Of a stretch of 64,000 bases of DNA, positions 56,449 through 64,000 are shown in pieces. The DNA is taken from contig JADJXL010000001.1 in assembly GCA_016715885.1 (NCBI GenBank), positions 618,501 to 682,500 of the forward strand. Direction: 5' to 3'. The position numbers and the translations under genes were made by a program. The notes below the pieces were generated by a model. The model ran no database searches, was not told the origin of the DNA, and saw nothing but the letters and a program-made list of their open reading frames with translations. The stretch is from Polyangiaceae bacterium (GTDB lineage Bacteria > Myxococcota_A > Polyangia > Polyangiales > Polyangiaceae). Numbering within the stretch: position 1 is the stretch's first letter; each line of letters begins with the position of its first letter.

Positions 56449-56594
56449 ACGGATCTCTCGAAGGGACGGCAGTGTTCGGAGTTTCTTCGCTTGGCTTTTA
56501 CAGAGCGTGGGCGGAAGAGCGTAAGGGTTTGACTTAGCGCCCGAAGGCGCCCGTCGTGGTAGCTTAGGGCCTGATGGGAAAAAGGGAGGTTCGT

Positions 56595-58055
56595 GTGAAC
56601 AGGTCGAGCTGGGTAACGAGCATTCCGCTTGGGCTTTCCGCGCTCATCTTGGGCATGGCTTACGTGGGTTGTGACGATTCGTATCGAACCGACACGACCA
56701 CGAGCTCGTCCGGGAATGGCGCCAGTGGCAATAGCAGTGGAATGGGTGGTTCTGGTGGCGAAGTGGTGTTCGATCCCGACGGCAGCGTTTGCGAGCACGT
56801 TTGCTCGAACGATCTTCGGTCGGTCGTCGATAGCTGCAATGACATGGTGATTACCGCATGTACGGCGGATCAGGGCTGCCTGAACGGTGCGTGCATTGAC
56901 AATCCTTGCAAAGCGGCTGAGGAAGCCAAGAGCTCCGCCGGTTGCGACTACTGGGCGCTCAAGACCGCGCTTCGGTCTACGACGTCGGGTGCATGTTTTG
57001 CCGCGTTCGTCGCCAACACATGGGAAAAGTCGGTGCACATCAACGTCGCTTATGACGGCAGTGCCCTCGATCCCGCCGCGTTTGCTTACATTCCGACGAT
57101 CGGCGCCGGCGGCGTCGTCAACTACGCACCGTACGATCCCGTGGCTGGTTTGCCCCCAGGCGCGGTGGCTATCCTCTTCCTTTCCAGGTACTCGATGGGC
57201 GGCAGCGTGATCGATTGCCCGAAGCCCGCCGCCCTGGGCCTCGAGACCGGTTTTTCCGGTACAGGCATTGGCAAAGCCTTTCACATCACGACGGACTACC
57301 CCGTTACGGCCTATCAGATGGTGCCCTTCAACGGCGGGACCGCCGCCGTCACGTCCGCCACGTTGCTTCTCCCCACGAGTGCTTGGGGAACCAACTACAT
57401 CGCCGTCAACGCATACAAGGCCGTGCCCGATCCGCCTCTGCCGCAAGATCCCTTTGGCGGCTACCCATCGCTCGCCGTCCTGGCCAAGGAAAACAATACG
57501 AAGGTGACGCTTTTGCCGAAGGCTGCGATCAAAGGTGGTCCCGGAGTTGCCGCCGCCGGCAGGCATGCCCGTCACGTACTCCTTGAACGCCGGCCAATTC
57601 CTCCAGATCACGCAAATTGACGAGCTCACCGGCAGTCCTCTCGAATCGGACAAACCCGTGGGAGTCTTTGGTGCATCGACGTGCATGCAAGTTCCGACGA
57701 CGCAAACGGATTGCGATTCGGCGCAGCAACAGTTGCCGCCGGTGGGCGCGCTTGGCAACGAATACGTGGCCGTGCGTCACAAGAGCCGCGCCGTCGGGAT
57801 GGAGGAGCCTGCGCGCTGGCGTATGGTCGGCGTCGTCGATGGCACGACGCTGACGTGGGCTCCGTCGAAACCGCCGAATGCGCCGACGAGCATCGGCCTT
57901 GGTGAAGTGGTCGAGTTCGAGGATCCCGGGCCGTTCGTCGTACGGGCCCAAGACCGGGCACGACGCAGCAGACGCTCCGTGTGTCCTACGCGTATCCTGC
58001 GGGCGCTGGGTTCAAGCCGCTCAACGAGATCAAAGTTCCGCCTACGCCGAAGTGA
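56595..58055 (+). pseudogene. IgGFc-binding-like lipoprotein with two compensating frameshifts
   Basis: A secreted lipoprotein of about 490 residues: GTG at 56595 after GGGAGG, signal ending MAYVGC, Ser/Gly linker, Cys-rich N-terminus (CEHVCSNDL, CTADQGC), then the IgGFc-binding-type beta domain (FHITTDYPVTAYQMVPFNGG). The frame moves by +1 near 57545-57570 (AIKGGPGV to AGMPVTYSLNAGQFLQ) and back near 57950, ending RVSYAYPAGAGFKPLNEI and TGA at 58053. Codon use stays normal throughout, so these look like an extra and a missing base rather than decay. Such proteins are common in myxobacteria; ligands are unknown. Confidence 0.75.
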
Positions 58056-58135
58056 CGCGGAATCAGGGTGCGCGCTGTGGGCATTCCCGCAGCGCGCACG
58101 CTTCACGCTTGGCTCTCGCTTGCTACGTCGCTTTG

Positions 58136-59870
58136 ATGCTACAGGGTGCACAACGTGATGCTTCGACGAACTTCGTTTCTGCCACCTCGCATGAAGCGCA
58201 CTGCAAGCCGCTCTTGGCGAGTCTCGGGTTGGGTTTGTCTCTGCTCGTGCCGAACATCGTGCATGCGCAGGACAAGACCTTTTCCCTCGATCGCCTCATG
58301 ATTGCCGGTGGTCCCATCGACGGTGTGGCGATTTGGCGTCCCGACGTGGGCGTCTCGCGCGTCTACGGGCAGGTTGGCTTCGGCTACTCCAACAACGCCT
58401 TCCGCGCGGACAATCACGTCGATGACTTGACGAAGGCCGAAACGCTCGACGGGCCGCCCGTTGCGCATCACTTCTCGACGTACTTCACGGTCGGTGCCGA
58501 CATCCTCGAGCGCGCGAGCATCCAGCTCACGTTCCCGCTCGTCGCGTACCAGTCTGGTTTTTCCACGGGCAACAACGACGTGCAGCTCTTTCAGTACGTC
58601 GACATGCAGCCCATTGCTCCCGGAGACCTGCGTCTCGATGGGCGCGTCGTCCTCTTTCTGAACCGAATCGAAATCCTTCAAAGTTGCCGCTCGCGGAGCG
58701 GTTTTTCTTCCGACGGAAACGAGTTTTCGTTTGCCGGAGATGGAGTGCCGGAGGCAATGTTTCGGTCGCCGCCGAGTACGCGCACAGCAAGTTTTTCCTG
58801 ACCGCCAACGTGGTTTTACCTTCCGCCCTCGCGCTCAACTGCACGAGTTCATCACGGGCCGCGAGCTCACGTACGGCATCGGCGGGTACGTGCCGCTTCT
58901 CGAGGACCGCTTGCGCATCGGAGCCGAAATTTTCGGCTCCGCAGGCATGCTCCCCGAAACGATCGGGGACCTCGACGCCTTGCCGCTCGAGTGGTCGCTC
59001 GGAGCTCGCTACGCGCTCGACAAACGCAAGCGCATGTTCGCCGGTTTGTCCGGAGGATCGCGCATGACGGGCGGTTATGCGCCCGATTTCCGCATCGTTG
59101 CCGTGTTCGGCGGGGCCATCCCGTTCAAGGACACCGATGCGAATTCAGGCGAAGCCAAGTACGTGCTCAGGGAAGATGTCGACACCGACAAGGACGGCTT
59201 CCCCGACTACATCGACATGTGCGTGCTCGACCCCGAGGACAAGCAGCCGCCGAATCCCGACGACGGGTGTCCGAACATGCCCGACACGGACAACGACGGC
59301 ATTCCGGACGGCGGCGACAAGTGCGTGAACGTGGCCGAAGACAAGGACGGCATCGACGATCGCGATGGTTGTCCCGAGGATGATGCCGACAAGGACGGCA
59401 TCCCGGACAACGAGGACATGTGTCCGAAAGAGCCGGGTGAAGCGAACGAAGAGGATCCGTCGAAGCACGGCTGTCCGCAGTACGTCCGGCGCATCAGCGG
59501 TTCGAGCGAGATCGAAATCACGAAGCAGGTGGACTTCGAGTTCGACAAGGCGGTGATCGTGCCGAAGAGTTACCCGATCCTCGACGAGGTCGTGAAGTTG
59601 CTCAAGGCAAACCCCGAGATCAAGCTGCTGAGCGTCGAGGGGCACACGGACAACGTGGGCATCCCCGAGTACAACGAGAAGCTCTCGGCGATGCGGGCCG
59701 AAGCCGTCGTGCAGTACTTGGTCAACCGCGGTGGCATCGCGCCGAAACGGCTCGTGTCCAAGGGGTGGGGAACGCGCAAGCCAAAGGCGACGAACGACAC
59801 CGACGAAGGGCGTGCGCAGAATCGGCGCGTCGAGTTCCACATCGTGACGCAGGCCATCGAGGGACGGTGA
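58136..59870 (+). pseudogene. OmpA-family protein with thrombospondin type-3 repeats, multiply frameshifted
   Basis: An outer-membrane protein: signal peptide (LGLSLLVPNIVHAQ), beta-barrel-like N-terminal region, thrombospondin type-3 calcium repeats (DTDKDGFPDYID, DTDNDGIPDGGD, DADKDGIPDNED) and an OmpA peptidoglycan-binding domain (FEFDKAVI, VEGHTDNVG, NRRVEFHI). The barrel part changes frame near 58670, 58722, 58745 and 58812; three of these fit one missing base, for example GTGGTTT for GTGGGTTT before FTFRPRAQLHEF. The start is uncertain: ATG 58136 is in frame with the signal, but ATG 58192 plus another shift is possible. The last 1 kb is uninterrupted. It overlaps the next gene as GTGA. 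Confidence 0.8.
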
Positions 59871-61694
59871 AGGGTTTGGCGAGCCGCACGTGCGTCCGTG
59901 CGCTCGCCCTTGGCCTCGCGATGGGTGGAGTTTGTCCCTCCATCGCTCGCGCCGACACGCTTCACATCATCGGCGTCGATCGCGACGACGACGACGTCGA
60001 TGGTCGCGTGGATGCCGAGCAGGATGTCGTCCCACCCTCGAACGACCTCTTCGACTTGCCACTTCCCACGGGCAAAGACCGATCGATCGTCGTTCGAGGC
60101 GATGCGGTGCGTGTGCTCGTCGATGGCAAGCCGCTCGCGTTTGCATCGGCGCCCGCGGGAGCCAAGCGCATTTCCGTGCAAGGGGTTCGTCCCGGTCGTG
60201 GCGAAGTCGTTGCATTCGGACAAACGTTTGCTTTTGCGGCGATCGACACGTGGCCCGTGGATGGTCAAGACAAACACGTCGATCCAGCTCGTTCACATGC
60301 TTCCTTCGAGCGAACGCCTCCCGAGCGCTTGAAGGGGAGTCCGTACGCGAAGACGGACAATGGAGACGCGCTTCGGTTTGTCTTGGTCGGCATGCCTGGA
60401 GACCTGCCGCCGGTCGTGCGCCTCGTGGCGCGCGATCCGTCCGGCGGCGTGGTGGACGTGCTCGAATCTGTGTCGTTCGGCTCGGTGCCTTGTCCGGACG
60501 GAGCGTCGTCGGCGTTTGCGTGTGGCTCGACGTCGCCCATTCGCATCGTGCCCGACGAGATTGATCGCGACCATCCGATGTCCGTGGACCGTTCCCTTCG
60601 AGCGGTGCTTGGTGGCGCGGTGGAGGTCGTGCTGCCCGTGGAGGGCGCAAGTCGGCGCGGTGCGCGTGGGCGGGCCGCGCGTGACGCCGCTCGGTCCCAT
60701 CGTTCGGTATCGTGGGCGGCTTCGGGTTTTTCTCGTACGACCGACGGTCGGAGGGCCGCCGCCCGTGGGTACGGATGACGCGGGCGCCGCGCTTGCGCGT
60801 GCCGAAGTGGCGCAGGCGAGCGCTCTGTGGGCGGCGTGCGGCATTGGTTTCGGGCCACCTCGGAGCTCGATGTGTCGATCGTCGATCCGCCGCGACCTCA
60901 CCTCGTGGCGCTTGGTTGCGACCATGGTTTGTCTGCGTCCGGTGGTGGGAAGGTCCGCGTGCGTGTTGATGGGCGTGAGGTGTCGGTGGCGATCGAGCGC
61001 GGCGTCACGCCTGCAGGGGCGGCGCGCGTGCTCGCAGCAGCCATCACGAAGGCGGGCTTCGTCGCGCGTGTGTCGGATAATCCGGTGATCGGCGCTGCCG
61101 TGCGTGGAAGCTCCGACGTGCTCGTGCGGCGCAAATCAGGCGATCCCCGCGCTCGTCGAGCCCCGGTGTCGGGGTCGATAAGCTCCGGACGCACAGCTCA
61201 CGGCCTGCATCGGTCGCGTCGACCTCGAGGACGGGCTTCAGCACTTTGGCGACGTCGACGCCATCGCGGGCACCGTCGAAGAGCGGGCGCTCATCAAGGC
61301 ATTCGACGACGGTGATCCGTCCACCATCGAGGTGTACGTCGTGCCTAGTTTTGCGAGCGGTGGTCGCATTGGCGAAAGTTTCATCGGGGCCGACGGCGGC
61401 GCCGTACGCAACGTCCTCATCGAGGATCGAGCGGCGCTTCGAGCGGACCGCGCGAGTTTCGCGTTGGCTCACGAGCTTGGTCACGTCCTGCTCGACGAGC
61501 CTGGTCATCCCGACGATTTCGGTCGAGACACCCCTTCGCGGCTAATGGATGCCGATGCTGCCAACGGCACCGCGTTCGGGCCTCGGAGGCTCCTCGTGGA
61601 CGAATGCGTGCGGCCTTGCGTCAGAGCGGTCCTTCGGCACCTGCTGCACTATTGCGTCCGTGGCCATTTTTCTGTGCTCGGCAAAGAGCGGTAG
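59867..61694 (+). pseudogene. Exported HExxH-containing protein, multiply frameshifted
   Basis: Starts with GTG overlapping the OmpA stop (59867-59870). A signal peptide (ALALGLAMGGVCPSIARA) is followed by an Asp-rich segment and a beta-rich N-terminal half. The frame changes near 60645 (an extra G, GAGGGCG), 60850 (a missing G before CCACCTCGG) and twice around 61150-61190 (C runs). The last part (from about 61190) has LAHELGHVLLDEPGHPDDFG, a zinc-protease-like HExxH...H motif, then a Cys pair. Reassembled, about 600 residues; the true C-terminus is unclear. Coupling to the OmpA gene suggests a shared envelope role. Protease activity is inferred from the motif alone. Confidence 0.65.
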
Positions 61695-61814
61695 CTCATT
61701 GGAGCGCAGGGTATGTGCACGATGGCCGCGCCGAGCGATTGCCTTCCAGGCGGGATTTGACCCTGCATACGTCTCGTGCGACGCTCTTGCGCGGACGTTT
61801 TCCAAGAGCGCACC

Positions 61815-63605
61815 ATGATTCGGCAGATCCCCACCAGCGTCGAAGATTTTCGCGACTTGCGCGAGAGAAACTTCGAGTACGTCGACAAGACGCACTTCAT
61901 TACGGAGCTCATCGATCGCGCCAACTACAAGGTCATCCTGGTGCCCCGTCCGCGCAGGTTTGGCAAATCGCTGAACATGTCGATGCTGAAATGGTTTTTC
62001 GAGAAGCGCGACGAAGACGTTTGGCATCTTTTCGAGGGGCTTCACGTGGCGCGCGCGGGCGAAAAGTACCGGGAGCATTTTCAGAAATATCCCGTCATTC
62101 ACATCAGCTTCAAGGAGACCAAAGCAGACGAATTTGCCAGTTGTCGAGAAGCAGCCCGGCGAGCGATTCGAAAGATGTGCGAGGTGCATCGAAGTACCCT
62201 CGACGGAAAGCTCCAGGGAGCCGACCTGAAGGACTTTCACGCGATCTTGAACAACGACGCGAGCGAAGTGCTTTACATTTGGTCCTTGAAGAACCTCACG
62301 GAATGGTTGCACAAGGTTCACGGCGTGCGCCCGATCGTGCTCATCGATGAATACGACGCCGGGATCCATGCGAGCCATGCGAATGGATTTTACAAGGAAG
62401 CCATTGGATTTTTCGGTGGTTTTTTCTTGGCGGGATTGAAGGACAACGTGCACCTCGAACGTGCCGTATTGACGGGCATTCTACGCGTTTCGCGGGAGAG
62501 CATATTTTCTGATTTGAACAATTTGGGCGTTTACACGCTGCTCGACACCGAATTCAATACGTGTTTCGGGCTTCACCGACGACGAAGTCAAGACGCTCCT
62601 CGAAAAAGCCGGCCAAGCGGGGGTCATGGATCAGATCCCGCGCCTACTACGACGGATACGAGTTTGGACGGGTCGAAATCTACAATCCGTGGTCCATTTT
62701 GAGCTTTCTAGGCGCGAAGACAAGCTGATCGTTCCTTATTGGGTCGGAACCAGCTCGAATACGCTCATCAAAGAATTGCTTCAGCATTATGCATTCAAAG
62801 TGCAGGACGACATTCGAACGCTCTTGGAAGGTGGGGCCATCGAAATGACATTGGACACCAACGTGGCGATTCCGGACCTGAAAAATGATGTCCAGTCGCT
62901 CTGGAGCTTGCTCGTGTTTTCAGGGTATCTCAAGGCCTCACGCCCCGATTTACCGCCGGGCACCATGGGTCGTCCAGCGTATCGATTGTCCATTCCGAAT
63001 CGTGAAGTCGCGGAGGTCTATCAAACGACGTTTGATCCATGGATGCAGCAGGGCTGGGGACGCATGGAGGCGACGTCGATGCGCTGCTGGCAAGGTTGCT
63101 CGAAGGCGACGCGCAACGATTCGAGGCGCAACTGCAAAAATTCGCCGCGAGTTTGCCTTCGTATCACGACGTGGGTGGCGCAGAGACCGAAACGTTTTAC
63201 CAGGGGTTGATGATTGGGCTCCTGGCGTCGCTCGATCGCGACTACGAAGTGCGCTCGAATCGAGAATCGGGGCATGGGCGTCCGGATGTGCTGATCAAGC
63301 CGCGGAGGCTCGGCAAGCCGGGTGTGGTGCTCGAATTGAAGGCGGCTCGGCGAGGGGTGAAGACCATTGAAAAAGCGATGGCCGAAGGGCTCGCGCAGCT
63401 TGCAGCGAACGATTACGCCGCGGAATTGCGCGCAGCAGGCGTGGAAAAGATTCGCGAAATGGTCGTGGCGTTCGACGGCAAGCGGGTGATGGTGCTGCCG
63501 AAAGGGGCGAAGCCGCCAAAAAAGGGCGCTGTGAAGAAGGCGAGCGAATCGATCAAGAAGGCAGCGAAGAAGCTGGTTGCGAAGGCGAAGAAGAGGGGGG
63601 GATGA
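61815..63605 (+). pseudogene. AAA-ATPase_like / PD-(D/E)xK nuclease-domain protein, four frameshifts
   Basis: Reassembled length is about 597 residues. The N-terminal part (IRQIPTSVEDFRDLRE, then the phosphate-binding RPRRFGKSLNMSML and VLIDEYDAG) is the AAA-ATPase_like domain. The C-terminal half is a PD-(D/E)xK domain with RPDVLIK and VVLELKAARRG. Shifts sit near 62568 (extra G, CGGGCTT), 62638 (extra C, ATCCCGCG), 62707 (missing base) and 63052 (missing G); with them FTDDEVKTLLEKA, YYDGYEFG and GGDVDALLARL join properly. The C-terminus is a Lys/Ala-rich tail. The family is very abundant in some myxobacteria, cyanobacteria and Bacteroides; role unknown. Confidence 0.8.
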
Positions 63606-63630
63606 TCCCCCTAATCGGACCTGCGCGAGA

Positions 63631-64000
63631 TCACCGCACGGACAAATACACGTCGATCACCGTTCCTTGCCGAGTCTTTCCCGCTGCATCCTCGAAGACG
63701 AAGGGACTGCGTTCTCCTTCGCAGTTGCCGCGCATATCACAGCGCACATCGCGGGAATCGTGCAAATCGATCGAACGGACGCCGGCAGCTTCGAGTGAAA
63801 CTATTTCCGTCTGGCTGGCTTTGCCGGTCCAGGTCTTTATCTGCCCAGAGTACGAGTTTGGCGAATGCGGGGTCGTGTGCATTCAAGATGCCATTGTGAT
63901 CTCGCATCCAGCTCACGGAGTGCTTCAGCCAGTTTTTTGCGAGCGCGAGATGCGCAAGGCGCGTGGCCGATCCAAAAAGTTCTGCGCCATCGCCAATGAC
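63631..64000 (-). CDS. C-terminal end of a large calcium-binding-type protein, frameshifted, partial
   Basis: The gene enters from the right edge of the window and ends at 63631. Reading from the edge gives VIGDGAELFG...LNAHDPAFAKLVLWADKDLD, an Asp-rich segment of the kind found at the ends of large FG-GAP or RTX-like secreted proteins. It then passes into another frame at IVSLEAAGVRSIDL and ends GTVIDVYLSVR. Removing one G at about 63805-63815 joins them. CDMRGNCEGERSPFVF near the end is also typical of these tails. Start and most of the protein lie outside the window. Confidence 0.65.

Overview
The window looks like myxobacterial DNA, most likely Polyangiales (Sorangium/Polyangium side). 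Codons are GC-rich. There is an unusual density of secreted lipoproteins, several with Ser/Gly-rich (GGxGG) linkers straight after the lipobox. One giant MopE-type repeat protein carries a MYXO-CTERM-like tail. IgGFc-binding-like, RCC1, FG-GAP and OmpA/thrombospondin-3 proteins sit beside type VI secretion genes. The assignment rests on protein style, not on an rRNA or marker comparison.

Layout. (1) 1-14.83 kb, minus strand: a type VI secretion (T6SS) cargo operon that continues past the left edge. In transcription order it holds DUF2169 (Pro-rich tail), a HEAT-like protein, DUF2169, three consecutive vgrG genes, a 250-aa unknown, a 679-aa candidate cargo and a third DUF2169-like gene. Most junctions are 4-bp stop/start overlaps. 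(2) 15-17.8 kb: a small Cys-rich lipoprotein and a divergent phospholipase-D-like protein, a possible immunity/effector pair. (3) 17.9-28.7 kb: accessory DNA with FG-GAP, RCC1, DUF3365 and lectin-like lipoproteins. It also has a split AAA ATPase next to a putative PD-(D/E)xK protein (candidate defence module), a 42-bp palindrome-bearing tandem repeat, and a gene broken at a GATG triplet repeat. (4) 29-37.2 kb: a beta-lactamase-fold hydrolase coupled to a GNAT acetyltransferase, the MopE-repeat surface protein, and a polytopic glycosyltransferase-like protein with a methyltransferase. (5) 37.2-40.2 kb: an apparent TssB-TssC sheath fusion with an unknown partner. (6) 40.2-56.5 kb: mostly housekeeping genes: murI, a Uma2-family gene, the glyoxylate shunt (aceB-aceA), a phosphohexomutase, an acyl-CoA dehydrogenase, biotin carboxylase, rlmN, an RsbT-like protein, an azoreductase-like protein, mazG, an enoyl-CoA hydratase, cysK and rubredoxin. 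(7) 56.6-64 kb: surface and secreted proteins (IgGFc-binding-like, OmpA, an HExxH protein, an AAA-ATPase_like/PD-(D/E)xK protein and the end of another large protein). Nearly every gene here is broken by +1/-1 shifts, mostly in short homopolymers.

How the parts relate. Three spike proteins, three DUF2169-type putative adaptors and a fused sheath protein show a T6SS, but no baseplate, membrane-complex, Hcp or ClpV gene is in the window, so its core must lie elsewhere. The glyoxylate-shunt pair, acyl-CoA dehydrogenase, biotin carboxylase and enoyl-CoA hydratase fit a lipid- and acetate-using predatory or saprophytic lifestyle. The frameshift cluster at 57.5-63.8 kb, with single-base shifts in rlmN and the enoyl-CoA hydratase, is best read as uncorrected sequencing error until checked. 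The split ATPase at 21.05 kb and the GATG expansion at 27.86 kb may be genuine. All family calls were made by reading motifs; no database search was run.
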